Positions 46,175 through 55,926 of a stretch of 64,000 nt of DNA are shown here, one piece after another (the first letter of the stretch is position 1; each line of letters starts with the position of its first letter). The DNA comes from JAABVY01 sp964627935 (lineage in GTDB: Bacteria; Zixibacteria; MSB-5A5; JAABVY01). The notes below the pieces were generated by a model. That model was not told the DNA's origin, did not search any database, and was given only the letters and a program-made list of their open reading frames with translations. The position numbers and the translations under genes were made by a program. The stretch spans positions 110,971-174,970 of the forward strand of contig CAZVLB010000009.1 of assembly GCA_964627935.1 (NCBI GenBank). The letters are read 5' to 3'.

Positions 46175-46220
46175 AACCGATTATATAATATGGCGCCTTT
46201 TTTATGGTGGATAATCGGTT
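46175..46220. repeat. 10-bp inverted repeat before the hybrid kinase
   Basis: AACCGATTAT at 46175-46184 and its exact complement at 46211-46220 enclose 26 bp that contain GGCGCC and a T6 run. It lies about 140 bp before the hybrid kinase start. It could be an operator pair, a long-loop hairpin or the ends of a tiny element; sequence alone does not decide. Confidence 0.5.
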
Positions 46221-46360
46221 TCCACTACAAGGATAGTGGCATCCAAAAAATGATATTGCAAAGATCGTAATAAATTGTATATATTAAACGGGCTTGCACT
46301 CAACAGATTTTCCATCTCACGCGCCTGAAGTAAAAGCAAAATCCTCCATGCAGGACCTCT

Positions 46361-49300
46361 ATGCAACGTGACAGAAAAATACTGTTTATTTCTATCCTGG
46401 CCGGGATGGCCGTCTGGGTGATAGATGCATTGCTGGACAGCATGGTATTCGGCCACGGTTCTTTTATACAGATGCTTATTCTGGGGCCTCCCGACGGAGA
46501 TTTATTTTTACGTTCTCTCGTGCTGCTGTTGTTTATTGCCTGCGGCTTTTTCGGCAGTCATATGATTGTCAATCTCAGGAAAACCCGCGATTCGCAGGCG
46601 CGGCTCAATTTGCGCTTTCAGAGAGCAGTTGCCGGGTCTTACAGCGGCCTCTGGGACTGGCCCAATGTCTCGGAAGATCGACTCTGGCTTTCGCCGCATT
46701 ATTATAAACTGCTTGGATATAATGACGGAGAATTCGAACCATCATTTGATCATTTTATTTCCCGTCTGGTTCATCAGGATGATCGCGATAGCCTTAAGAA
46801 AGCAATTGATGATCACATTGCAAATGCCAAGCCTTATCGTTTTGAAATGCGGATGAAAACCAAAAAAGGCGATTATCGCTGGTTTCTGGCTCAGGGAAGT
46901 GCGGTCAGGGATGAAAATGGCCGGGCTATCAGTATGTCCGGATCGGTACAGGATATCCACGACCTCAAGCAGGCCCAGCAATCGCTGAGAGAAAGCAAGG
47001 ATCGCCTGAGAACACTTCTCAGGGCGGCCCCGATCGGAATCGGTCTTGTACGTGACCGTGTAGTATATATGCCCAATGAGACTCTCTGTAATATGCTGGG
47101 TTACAAGGCCGACGAAATAGAAGGCAAAAGCGCCCGCATGCTCTATGAGACTGTAGATGAATTCGAACGTGTGGGACGGGAAAAGCATGCCGATGTTCGT
47201 CAATACGGCGTTGGCACGATCGAAACCCGCTGGATTTGCAAAGATGGCACCGTGAAAGATATCCTGCTCAGCAGCGCTTCTATTGTTCCTGATGATTTAT
47301 CCTCCGGCCTGATCTTTACGGCTGTCGATATCACTGAGAAAAACAGGGCGGAACGTGCGCTCCGGGAATCGGAAGAGAAATATCACAGGCTGTTTGAAAG
47401 CGCCAATGATGCGATCTTTATTATGCGCAATGATAAGTTTATAGACTGCAATGAATTTACCCTCCAGATGTTTGAATGCAGACGGGATCAGATAATCAAC
47501 CAGTCCCCCTTGATGTTTTCGCCCGATTATCAGCCTGATGGCAGGGCTTCCGCCGAAAAGGCACTCGAAAAACTTACCGCCGCACTGGATGGTGAACCGC
47601 AATTTTTTGAATGGAAACACTGCCGCTTCGATCGCACTCCTTTCGATGCCGAGGTCAGTCTCAATCGCATGGAGCTGGATGATAAATCCTATCTGCTGGC
47701 CATAGTCCGAGATATCAGTGACAGGAAAAAGGTCGAAACCGCTATGCGGGAAAGCGAAAAGCGCTATAAAACTCTTTTCCACCAATCACCCATCGCGCTC
47801 TGGGAGGAGGACTTCAGCCTTGCAAAAGAACGCTTTGAAGAACTTCGACAGGCCGGTGTGACAGATTTTTATAGCTATTTTAGCGATAATCGGGCCGAAG
47901 CTGAAAAATGTTTGGGTCTTGTAAAATTTATGGACATCAACGAGGAGACTGTGGCATTATTTGCCGCTGACAGCAAGGAACATCTTCTGAACAACCTCGA
48001 TAAGATATTTACTGAAGAATCCTTTGATGCTTTTTGCAGGCAACTCGAAGTTCTGGCGATTGGACAGACCAACTTCACCTGCGAAACTACGCTCAAATCA
48101 CTCAAGGGCGGCACTCATAATGTTATGCTGAAACTTATAGTGCCCCCCGGCCATGAGAAAAATCTGGATCGCGTGCTGATGGCGATCATTGATCTGACCC
48201 AGGAAAGGAAGGCCCAGCAGGATCTTGCCGATGAAAAAGAGCGGCTGGATGTTACGCTTGCCTCAATCGGTGATGCAGTTATAGCTACCGATACCGGGGG
48301 ACAGATAATGATGTTCAACAAGGTCGCCGCGGAACTGACAGGCTGGACCAGAGATGAGGCGATTGGCCTGCCGCTTGAGCATGTGTTTCATATAATCGAC
48401 GAGAAATCGCGTCAGAGATGCGAAAATCCGGTTGAAAAGGCGCTAAAAAGCGGTGCTGTTGTAGAATCGGCCAACCACGCCGTGCTGCTTTCGCAAGATG
48501 GCCGTGAGCGACATATAGCCGACAGCGGCGCACCGATACGCGATAAGGACGGCAATATTATTGGCGTAGTGGTGGTCTTCCGCGATGTTACCGAAACCCG
48601 TCGCCTGCAGGAATTCTCATCCCGTGCCCAGCGTCTGGAAACGGCCGGGAGAATAGCCGGGCAGGTGGCCCATGATTTCAATAACCTGCTGGGACCGTTG
48701 ACCGCCTACCCGTCAATGATTCGCGATGATCTGGCACATGATCATGAAGCCATTGAACTATTAAACCAGATCGAAAAATGCGCCGCACAGATGGCCGAGA
48801 TCAATCAACAGCTCCTGACCCTCGGACGACGGGGTCATTATACTCTCGAACTGGTCAACCTGAATGAAGTCGTTAATCATGTGGTTAAGGAATTCTATAC
48901 CCTGTCGCCCGGGATAGCCATCTCTCTCGACCTGGAAAAAAACCTTTTCTTTATCAAAGGCGGAAGCTCACAAATATATCGCGTAATATCCAACCTTGTA
49001 TCGAATGCCATCGACGCCATTCAGGATGTCGGCCGAATAGAGATCAGGACCGAAAACTATTATTCCGATTCCATGTCCGGCAATTTCACCCGCATCCCCA
49101 AGGGTGAATTTGTCAAGCTGACTATAAGCGATAATGGCAGCGGTATATCGGTTGACAACATGGCCCGGATTTTTGAACCGTTTTTTACAACCAAGGCCGC
49201 CGAGGGCAAACGCGGCTCGGGCCTGGGTTTAAGTGTGGTTTACTCCGTTATCGAGGACCATGGCGGCTATATGGATTTCAAATCTGAGCTGGGAATTGGG

Positions 49301-49753
49301 ACGACATTCTACATTTATTTCCCGATTACACGCGAAAGCATTCCTGTGCGTTCAGCTGAGAAGATCACGGGCGGCAAAGAGAAGATACTGGTTGTTGATG
49401 ATGATATCACGCAGCTCGATGTTACCGGTTTGCTTTTGAAAAAACTGGGCTACAAGGTCAAAACAGCCGAAAGCGGCGAAAGGGCCGTGGAGATGCTGAA
49501 AAATGCCAAATTCGATCTCTTGATCCTGGATATGATTATGCCGGGCGGTATGGATGGAACGGAAACCTACAGGCAGTCACTTGACCTCAATCCCCAACAA
49601 AAGGCCGTGGTTGTGTCCGGTTACGCCGAAAGCGCACGGGTCGAGGAAGCCGTCAAGCTGGGCGCCTCATCATTTCTCCGGAAGCCACTGACCATGAAAT
49701 CAATTGCCCATGCTGTCAGGAAAGCCCTCGATACTGTGCACGCCGCCAGCTGA
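46361..49753 (+). CDS. Multi-PAS hybrid sensor histidine kinase with C-terminal receiver
   Basis: A 1130-residue inner-membrane kinase. Two hydrophobic helices (about 7-25 and 49-67) enclose a very short outer loop, so sensing is probably by the PAS domains. Five PAS modules lie in about 85-755; the fourth (LFHQSPIALWEEDFSLAKERF) is the long variant also in the kinase at 33862. The H box is VAHDFNNLLGP with His near 771, N box NLVSNAIDAI, DNGSGI and GSGLGL. A receiver at about 1005-1125 has Asp near 1055 (LILDMIMPGGMDG) and Lys in FLRKPL. The HDFNN box places it with kinases that often phosphorylate NtrC-type or stand-alone regulators. No dedicated regulator adjoins; it is convergent with the ABC operon across 21 bp. 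Confidence 0.93.
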   Translation: MQRDRKILFISILAGMAVWVIDALLDSMVFGHGSFIQMLILGPPDGDLFLRSLVLLLFIACGFFGSHMIVNLRKTRDSQARLNLRFQRAVAGSYSGLWDWPNVSEDRLWLSPHYYKLLGYNDGEFEPSFDHFISRLVHQDDRDSLKKAIDDHIANAKPYRFEMRMKTKKGDYRWFLAQGSAVRDENGRAISMSGSVQDIHDLKQAQQSLRESKDRLRTLLRAAPIGIGLVRDRVVYMPNETLCNMLGYKADEIEGKSARMLYETVDEFERVGREKHADVRQYGVGTIETRWICKDGTVKDILLSSASIVPDDLSSGLIFTAVDITEKNRAERALRESEEKYHRLFESANDAIFIMRNDKFIDCNEFTLQMFECRRDQIINQSPLMFSPDYQPDGRASAEKALEKLTAALDGEPQFFEWKHCRFDRTPFDAEVSLNRMELDDKSYLLAIVRDISDRKKVETAMRESEKRYKTLFHQSPIALWEEDFSLAKERFEELRQAGVTDFYSYFSDNRAEAEKCLGLVKFMDINEETVALFAADSKEHLLNNLDKIFTEESFDAFCRQLEVLAIGQTNFTCETTLKSLKGGTHNVMLKLIVPPGHEKNLDRVLMAIIDLTQERKAQQDLADEKERLDVTLASIGDAVIATDTGGQIMMFNKVAAELTGWTRDEAIGLPLEHVFHIIDEKSRQRCENPVEKALKSGAVVESANHAVLLSQDGRERHIADSGAPIRDKDGNIIGVVVVFRDVTETRRLQEFSSRAQRLETAGRIAGQVAHDFNNLLGPLTAYPSMIRDDLAHDHEAIELLNQIEKCAAQMAEINQQLLTLGRRGHYTLELVNLNEVVNHVVKEFYTLSPGIAISLDLEKNLFFIKGGSSQIYRVISNLVSNAIDAIQDVGRIEIRTENYYSDSMSGNFTRIPKGEFVKLTISDNGSGISVDNMARIFEPFFTTKAAEGKRGSGLGLSVVYSVIEDHGGYMDFKSELGIGTTFYIYFPITRESIPVRSAEKITGGKEKILVVDDDITQLDVTGLLLKKLGYKVKTAESGERAVEMLKNAKFDLLILDMIMPGGMDGTETYRQSLDLNPQQKAVVVSGYAESARVEEAVKLGASSFLRKPLTMKSIAHAVRKALDTVHAAS

Positions 49754-49774
49754 GCTTCATTATTGTCATGAAAA

Positions 49775-51232
49775 TCATCTCAAATCATAGCGCATGAAGA
49801 AAGAATAGGCGCCCGTCAATGCCAGCATTGTATAAACAAACAGCAGGCTGAAATCGGTTATGGATTTTTTCAATACTTCGGCCAGAGAACGTGCAGGCTG
49901 TTCGTATTCAGGCAATTCGGATAAATCCAGCTCACCGCCATCCCGGCCGCTTTTAATGCTGAAGCCTTCTTCAGATGACATACTGATAACAAATTGCCCG
50001 CCCATACCACCTTCTTCTTCGTCTTTTTTGGCCACCAGATCATTGAACCGGCTACGATAGTCATCCATAGATTCCAGGTAGCGCTGTTTCATGCCCAGAT
50101 CTGTCGCCGCCAGGTTCATGGCCGCCAGCTGATATGATGAGGCCGGTGAAAACCTTGTCAATGTGAAGGCCAGTCTCTCCTGCGCCGCTTTTCGCTTTCT
50201 CACATCGCGAAATACTTTCGCGCGGTATTCCTCAATATCTTTCTCGACTTTCTTGCGCTCCTCATCCTCGATCTTCATTATCCGCCAAAGCTTTTCCTCA
50301 TCCTCTGGATTTTCTGATTCCAGGTTCAGTTTACCCCTTTCCTGCCAGCGTTCCTCGGCTTCTTTGAAAAATTTGTTCCAACGGTTCTGGGTGTAAGCGT
50401 CCAGTTGTCCTTCTATCTCTCCTATGCTGGCAACCGGCTTTAGCTGACCGGCCGCAAGAACTCCTGCCCGGGGGATAATAAGCACCGTGGCGACCCAGAT
50501 TACCAGCGCCACCAAAAAGGAGATCGATGATCTTTTTGTAAGCGTAGATATGAAAACGCCCAACATGATATAAAACGTGAAGAACAGAATCGAGATACCG
50601 ATCAGGCCCATCACCTTTATCCAATCCGATCCGGAGAGGTGAACATTGAAGAGCATCACTATTAATATACCGATCAGAATTGATATCATAACAGGTATCA
50701 CCAGCCCCAGCCATGATCCGGCGAATTTTGCCAGTATATATTTGCTCCTGGGCAGTTGATTGGCCATTACCAGCCGCAATGTGCCGCGTTCCTTTTCACC
50801 GCTGATGGCATCATAGGTGAAGAGAATAGCCAGAAGAGAAAGTACAACCTGGACTATAAATGCAAAATCAATGAATCTGAATACGGCAAAAACCGGATCC
50901 TCGGAGTAGTTGCTGCCCTGCAGCTTGACAGGTTCCTGCGACCCGATACGCGACCAGCGTCCGATATCATAACTTAAGCCGCTGACAAAGATCTGAAGCG
51001 GCTGCGGTTCGCGAATAGCAAGATCCGAAAGCGCGCCCCATGACCCCGCTTCGCGCTGCCTCTGATCGACCAGTTCTTCCAGGGCCTGATACTGGGCCCG
51101 TGAGGCGCGGTACTCCTGCACCCCTATAAATATGCTCAATATGATCAGCACTGAGCAGACCAGAAATGTAGCCACGAATTTGGGGCTTTGTATAATTGAT
51201 CTCAGTTCCTTTTTTATCAGTTCTGCAAACAT
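49775..51232 (-). CDS. ABC-2 type transporter permease (second copy of operon)
   Basis: A 485-residue inner-membrane permease. The N-terminal LIKKELRSIIQSPKF and first helix are followed by a periplasmic region, then SGEKERGTLRLVMANQLPRSKY (the conserved ABC-2 coupling stretch), several helices from about 125 to 260, and a long charged helical segment (about 270-420) rich in Glu/Lys/Arg before the last helix. This long soluble domain is typical of permeases in NosY/DUF3526-like exporters. It is the last gene of the PDZ-NEW3-ABC operon, 12 bp after a paralogous permease, so the pair should form a heterodimer with the shared ATPase. The substrate is unknown. Confidence 0.88.
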   Translation of the reverse strand: MFAELIKKELRSIIQSPKFVATFLVCSVLIILSIFIGVQEYRASRAQYQALEELVDQRQREAGSWGALSDLAIREPQPLQIFVSGLSYDIGRWSRIGSQEPVKLQGSNYSEDPVFAVFRFIDFAFIVQVVLSLLAILFTYDAISGEKERGTLRLVMANQLPRSKYILAKFAGSWLGLVIPVMISILIGILIVMLFNVHLSGSDWIKVMGLIGISILFFTFYIMLGVFISTLTKRSSISFLVALVIWVATVLIIPRAGVLAAGQLKPVASIGEIEGQLDAYTQNRWNKFFKEAEERWQERGKLNLESENPEDEEKLWRIMKIEDEERKKVEKDIEEYRAKVFRDVRKRKAAQERLAFTLTRFSPASSYQLAAMNLAATDLGMKQRYLESMDDYRSRFNDLVAKKDEEEGGMGGQFVISMSSEEGFSIKSGRDGGELDLSELPEYEQPARSLAEVLKKSITDFSLLFVYTMLALTGAYSFFMRYDLR

Positions 51233-51244
51233 ATTTTACTCCGT

Positions 51245-52663
51245 CTATCTCAAATCATATTTGGAAAATGCAATTAATGAAGCAAACAGAAACAACAGGT
51301 TAAAAAGAGCCAGAAGGCCTATATCGGGAAGGGCCGAATTGATTGACTCAGTCAGTGAGATTGAATTGAATTCAAACTGCGGCAATTCGGTTGGATCGAT
51401 CTCCTCAGGCTCCGCGCCATCTTCTGTCTTCATCTTGAACATGACCACCCGGCCGCCCGGATTTACACCGGTCTTTTCCTTGATGAAATTCCCGTAAACT
51501 GTCTGATAGGCCTGTGCCTCGGAAAGGAAACGATCTTTGAGGGCTATGGAGGTACCAGCCAGGTTTGAAAGGGCAAATGTCAATGATGCCGACGGGGAAA
51601 GGCGGGCTATACCAAAGGCCAGCTTTTCCCTGCGGTTCTGGGCGTTGTGCCGTTTTTCATTGAGACGCCCGGCAAATTCATCCATCTTTTTCTGGCGCTG
51701 ATCGGCAATATCTCCCATGAACCGATTGAACTGATCCATCATCGCCTGCGGATCATCCTGGTCCGCATCCGGCTTGAATTCACCCATCTTCATACGATCC
51801 TCCTGCCACAGCTGGGACATATAGGCCGCCTTCTGCGTTGAGATTTCATCAGCCGAGGGCACTTCAACCGCCCGGCCCGCCAGCAAAACCGAGGCACGCG
51901 GGATGATCAGCACACTGAATATCCAGATCACCAGCATAATCAAAAATGAGCTGGATGTTCTTTTGGTCAGGCTTGACAGGAATATCGACATGGTCAGAAA
52001 AACTCCGAAATAAAGCATCCCAGTAAGTACAATCAAAAGCAGCCTGATCCAGTCGGCGCTGTTCAATGGCAGGCCCATCAGGATCAGGATCAAGGCTCCC
52101 AGGCCCAGAGCCAAAACAAGCGGAATCGCCAGTGCCAGAAAACTGCCGGCAAGTTTACCGAAAATATATATATTGCGCGGCAGTGAATTGGCGAAAGTCA
52201 GACGCAATGTGCCCTGCTCTTTTTCCCCGCAGACCGTATCATAACCGAGCAAAATGGCAAACAGGGACAGCACCACGGAAAAAAGAAATCCGAGGTCCAG
52301 AAACCGAAACATGGCGAAGATCGGCTCATCCGAATAACGGCTGTCACTCGCGCTTAATTCGCCCCGTCCCTCGACCTCGATTGTCCGGCCGATATCATTG
52401 GATACGCCTGTGACCAGAGCCTCGACCGGATCAGGCGGCAGGAATATGCGGTTCTGCTGAATACCGAACCAGTCTGTTTTGCCCTCGAGTTGACGGAGAT
52501 TATCGGCCTTTGCCGCCTCATAACGTGCCTGCGCGCTGTTGAAACTCTCCGCACCCATAAAAAATGACAGCAGGATCAGAAATGCGCATACAGCAAAGGC
52601 GATTATGAACTTGGTCGAGAGCAGAAGATCGCGGGCTTCTTTCAATACAAGAATCCTAAGCAT
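51245..52663 (-). CDS. ABC-2 type transporter permease (first copy of operon)
   Basis: A 472-residue paralogue of the following gene with the same order of parts: EARDLLLSTKFIIAF, a first helix, a periplasmic segment, the coupling stretch GEKEQGTLRLTFANSLPRNIY, a helix bundle, a charged helical domain (about 275-400) and a C-terminal helix. The two differ throughout, so the duplication is old, but blocks such as TKR-S-SFL--LVIW--SVLIIPRA are kept in both. It begins 1 bp after the ATPase gene stop, so translation is coupled. In role it is the membrane half of an exporter with the ATPase at 52665. Confidence 0.88.
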   Translation of the reverse strand: MLRILVLKEARDLLLSTKFIIAFAVCAFLILLSFFMGAESFNSAQARYEAAKADNLRQLEGKTDWFGIQQNRIFLPPDPVEALVTGVSNDIGRTIEVEGRGELSASDSRYSDEPIFAMFRFLDLGFLFSVVLSLFAILLGYDTVCGEKEQGTLRLTFANSLPRNIYIFGKLAGSFLALAIPLVLALGLGALILILMGLPLNSADWIRLLLIVLTGMLYFGVFLTMSIFLSSLTKRTSSSFLIMLVIWIFSVLIIPRASVLLAGRAVEVPSADEISTQKAAYMSQLWQEDRMKMGEFKPDADQDDPQAMMDQFNRFMGDIADQRQKKMDEFAGRLNEKRHNAQNRREKLAFGIARLSPSASLTFALSNLAGTSIALKDRFLSEAQAYQTVYGNFIKEKTGVNPGGRVVMFKMKTEDGAEPEEIDPTELPQFEFNSISLTESINSALPDIGLLALFNLLFLFASLIAFSKYDLR

Positions 52664-52664
52664 A

Positions 52665-53438
52665 TCAGGCCTCCTGCTCTAATACGGCCTGTGTCTCATG
52701 GCCGGCCATGTATTGCATATACAGATTTTCGAGATTTAGACCCTTCAACTCATCAGCCCTTTTCTGCATTATCAGGCGGCCGTCCTTCATAATTGCCACA
52801 CTGTCGGCTACCTCTCGGGCGCGAAAGATATCATGGGTCGACATCAACACAGCCTTGCCCTCTGCACGAAGAGACTCCAAAAGCCGCAGAAAATCGAAGG
52901 CCGCTTTGGGATCGAGACCGGAGGTCGGTTCATCCAGAAGAATCGCCGGTGAATCCTTAAGTATTGCAATGGCAATGCCGCATTTCTGACGCATGCCCTT
53001 GGAGAATTCCTTAAGGCGCTTGTTATGTGTTTCCTCGGGCAGGCCGACACGAATTAATGTCTCCTTAAGAATGTCTCGGTTGAGGTCTTTTTTGCCACCC
53101 AGACGGGCAAAGAAATCCAGGTTCTGCATGGCGGTAAAATTACCGTAAAGCATGACATTTTCCGAAACAAAAGCAATATGACGCTTGGCTTCCAGGGGAT
53201 CCTTATGTGATGCCATGCCCTTGATGCGCGCTTCACCGGAGGTGGGTTCAATAAAGTTCAAGAATAGATTTATTGTCGTTGTTTTGCCCGCGCCATTGCC
53301 CCCCAGCATGGCAAATATTTCACCGGGCCGGACATCAAAGCTGACCTGGTCCACAGCCAGAACGCCGTCCTCATAACGTTTGCACAGCTTGACAGCTTCC
53401 AGGAGCGGGGCGTTGTTTTCAACATGATTGGATTGCAT
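52665..53438 (-). CDS. ABC transporter ATP-binding protein
   Basis: A 257-residue ATPase. Walker A is GGNGAGKTTT (about 46-55), the signature is FSKGMRQKCGIA in the form common to export-type ATPases rather than LSGGQ, Walker B AILLDEPTSGLDPKAA, and the switch His is in MSTHDIF. It is expected to energise the two permeases downstream. It starts 17 bp after the NEW3 gene and abuts the first permease. The closest familiar families are ABC-2 exporters (CcmA/NatA-like). It is likely an efflux or envelope-remodelling transporter, not an importer, as there is no binding protein. Confidence 0.93.
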   Translation of the reverse strand: MQSNHVENNAPLLEAVKLCKRYEDGVLAVDQVSFDVRPGEIFAMLGGNGAGKTTTINLFLNFIEPTSGEARIKGMASHKDPLEAKRHIAFVSENVMLYGNFTAMQNLDFFARLGGKKDLNRDILKETLIRVGLPEETHNKRLKEFSKGMRQKCGIAIAILKDSPAILLDEPTSGLDPKAAFDFLRLLESLRAEGKAVLMSTHDIFRAREVADSVAIMKDGRLIMQKRADELKGLNLENLYMQYMAGHETQAVLEQEA

Positions 53439-53454
53439 AATTCACCTCACAAAT

Positions 53455-54954
53455 CTATTTGCGTGAAAGCCTGATCCCGAATACGACCACGCCGACAACC
53501 AGCCCGATAATCAGCACAGCCACAATCAGCGTTCCCAGGATATTTGCCCGCGCCATGATTTCGATGGTCACGGTCTTATCCTCGCCGTTTATTGTCTGGC
53601 CCGCTGATAATGCGCTGGTGCGAATTCTGATCTGGTACCTGCCGACTTCGATATCGGAAGGTGGAATAAATCTGAAATCGATACGCTTTTCCTTACCGAT
53701 ACCAAGTGACTCGAGCTCAGAGGGCATGATCTCGGACCGCCAGTCAAGCGGAAGATCGGTCTCTATTACGACATTATCCAGCCTGTGGCTGCCCTCGTTT
53801 AGAAGCTCGAAATACATCGGAATTTCCTCTCCCGGCCGGGCGGAGAAATAAAGTTGACGGGATTTTACCAGAAGCTCGCCTTTTCCACGGGGCACAAGTT
53901 CAAGCCTGACATAGCCGATATCCAGGCTGTCGAGCTCATCCGCAGTCCAGTTATGATCATCGAGATTGCCTATTTCGGCCTTTCTGTCGCGGGGAATTGC
54001 CAGCACATAAAACGGGATCGCCTTATCTATCTGCACTCCGCTTCCGGGACGATCCGGCAGGCTGACAACCAATGCGGCCCGCTTTGTATGCGTGCTTTCA
54101 GTAAATTTAACCTGTCTCAATCGAACCGAACCATCAGCGCTGCGGAAATAGCGCGTGATCTGACGGGGCAGATTGACCACTTCCAGGCTGAATGTATTCT
54201 CGGCTGAACTGAACAGTTCAAGGGTCAAATCGAATGCCGCATCTACTCCGAGCTCGACTTCCTGCGAAAACTGCCCGGACTGTACCTCAACCCGGTTGAT
54301 TGATTTATCCTTCTGCAGATAGATCTTCATGTTTCGCTGAGTGCCGTTGGAATAGATCATATCCACAGTGACCGCATCGAGATCCTCCAGGAGTTCAAAA
54401 TCAATTTCGGTCGGCTTGCCGTAATGCAGTTCAGCGATTTTGGCCTCATAGGGCTGGCTGATTATGGCATTGTTTTCGTTTAGAAGTGATACATAGACAT
54501 TGTGAATGACACCCGGCCGAAGAGAGCGCAGAAGCTCATCATCATCATCCAGAAGATGCTGAAACTCGGCCGACCCGGAAGACATATTGCGCAGAGTCAG
54601 GAGTACATGAATACTGCCGTTTTCCTTATGATACTTGACCGCCTTTTCAACTGTGACATACTGCTGTTCGAATAGTACCGCCAGCAGAGATTGCTGGAAA
54701 TTCACTTCCGCGTCGCTGAATATGCTGAATGCCTGCTCCAGAGCGGCGTCGGTAATCAGGCCCTTTTGATGAAGATCTTCTTTGCGTTCATATTCCTTTT
54801 TGGCAACCTCGTAGGCATGTTTGGCCCGTTTCAAACCCAGCAGCCGGTATTGATCGTCACGCTGGTTGAAATATGATCCGCTTTGAGAAAAACACACCGC
54901 AGTATGCGCCGCCAGAATAATTAATAGTATCAGAACCGTTCCCGCTTTTCGCAT
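53455..54954 (-). CDS. Membrane-anchored NEW3-domain protein with coiled-coil segment
   Basis: A 499-residue exported protein: signal peptide about 1-24, a charged helical segment (about 35-110; RAKHAYEVAKKEYERKEDLHQ) like the hairpin of periplasmic adaptors, several Ig-like beta modules, and a NEW3-type domain (about 380-465; PGEEIPMYFELLNEGSHRLDNVVIETDLPLDW). A single C-terminal helix (about 473-493) anchors it with a short basic tail. The main body is in the periplasm. NEW3 proteins beside an ABC ATPase and two permeases recur in several phyla, so it is probably the periplasmic partner of the exporter. The ends of the gene are 4 bp and 16 bp from its neighbours. Function beyond that is unknown. 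Confidence 0.83.
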   Translation of the reverse strand: MRKAGTVLILLIILAAHTAVCFSQSGSYFNQRDDQYRLLGLKRAKHAYEVAKKEYERKEDLHQKGLITDAALEQAFSIFSDAEVNFQQSLLAVLFEQQYVTVEKAVKYHKENGSIHVLLTLRNMSSGSAEFQHLLDDDDELLRSLRPGVIHNVYVSLLNENNAIISQPYEAKIAELHYGKPTEIDFELLEDLDAVTVDMIYSNGTQRNMKIYLQKDKSINRVEVQSGQFSQEVELGVDAAFDLTLELFSSAENTFSLEVVNLPRQITRYFRSADGSVRLRQVKFTESTHTKRAALVVSLPDRPGSGVQIDKAIPFYVLAIPRDRKAEIGNLDDHNWTADELDSLDIGYVRLELVPRGKGELLVKSRQLYFSARPGEEIPMYFELLNEGSHRLDNVVIETDLPLDWRSEIMPSELESLGIGKEKRIDFRFIPPSDIEVGRYQIRIRTSALSAGQTINGEDKTVTIEIMARANILGTLIVAVLIIGLVVGVVVFGIRLSRK

Positions 54955-54958
54955 CGAA

Positions 54959-55780
54959 TTACTTTCTCTTTATCATTCTTGTGGTTTTCATGTCCTGTTC
55001 GGACTCTTTCTTGATATTGCAGGACTTCTTGCCGTCACCCGTATCAAACACCAGCTCAATTTCATCGCCCTGCTCCTGACGACTATAGGCATCGGCCAGA
55101 TCATCGCCGTTCTCGATTTCGGTTCCACCTATCGAAATCAGGCGGTCGTCTTCATGCAAACCAAGCTTCTCAACCTGTTGCGGCGCAAAAGGCAGAACCT
55201 CTTTGAAATACAGGCCATGTTCCTTTTCCTCAAGGATCAGTCCGGCCTCATGAATAATAGTCATTGCCTCATCATCTCCACCGAAGCGTATAACTTTCAT
55301 GCCTGCGCCGCTGTCAGCCGAGATTCCTTCCATATCGCCCAGTTCATCTTTACTGACAATCATAAATTTGCGTTTCGGCAGGTCCTTTTCATCCGCGTTG
55401 GCAAACGATGCTATCAGCATATTACCGTCACGCATGATACCGAAAGCGATTTCATCGCCGGTTGCCAGTTCCTCATAAATATCTTTAACCTGTTCAACCG
55501 ATTTGAGCTTTTTGCCGTTAATCATGATAATCCGGTCACCATCGGCCAGGTCGATCTGGCGATATTCCTCGATCCGCGTTTCAGGCGGCATTACACCTTC
55601 CAGTTTAAATATCTCCCCCTCCTGAATCAGAAGAGCTCCGATTTCAGGTATGAAAAATACCTGGCCTTCTTCGATAGATTTGAATCCGCCCGCATCAGGT
55701 TCGGCCCCCCTGCCAGGGCCTACCAGGAGCAGTGGGGCGACCAAAATAGCTGCCCTGATCAGATAAAAAAATGTAAACAT
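54959..55780 (-). CDS. Exported protein with two PDZ domains
   Basis: A 273-residue periplasmic or membrane-tethered protein. I choose the ATG at 55778-55780 because GAGGTGAAG precedes it and it gives a clean signal sequence (MFTFFYLIRAAILVAPLLL); the frame is open to 55849. Two PDZ-like units are visible: about 70-125 (ADGDRIIMINGKKLKSVEQV) and about 190-250 (LHEDDRLISIGGTEIENGDDL). No protease domain is present, so it probably binds peptide ends or tethers other proteins. It is the first gene of the exporter operon (4 bp before NEW3), directly under the GTTAA repeat array. A role in envelope stress monitoring is plausible. Confidence 0.82.
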   Translation of the reverse strand: MFTFFYLIRAAILVAPLLLVGPGRGAEPDAGGFKSIEEGQVFFIPEIGALLIQEGEIFKLEGVMPPETRIEEYRQIDLADGDRIIMINGKKLKSVEQVKDIYEELATGDEIAFGIMRDGNMLIASFANADEKDLPKRKFMIVSKDELGDMEGISADSGAGMKVIRFGGDDEAMTIIHEAGLILEEKEHGLYFKEVLPFAPQQVEKLGLHEDDRLISIGGTEIENGDDLADAYSRQEQGDEIELVFDTGDGKKSCNIKKESEQDMKTTRMIKRK

Positions 55781-55852
55781 CTTCACCTCGCTAAGTTTGT
55801 AGTCTCTTTTTCTGTTTGCGTAGAAGATAGCGAAGATGTTGCGGGACACATA

Positions 55853-55887
55853 GTTAATCTATGTTAATGAATGTTAAGATATGTTAA
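55853..55887. promoter_or_regulatory. Four GTTAA direct repeats at exact 10-bp spacing (likely OmpR-family operator)
   Basis: GTTAA starts at 55853, 55863, 55873 and 55883; the last three are part of ATGTTAA. Tandem repeats spaced by one helical turn are how OmpR/PhoB/PhoP-type regulators bind DNA. The array lies between the PDZ-ABC operon and the divergent kinase gene, whose partner regulator (57642) is of this class. Confidence 0.75.
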
Positions 55888-55926
55888 TGATGTAGCTTTG
55901 ATGATGATTCTGCGTATATTGTAACC

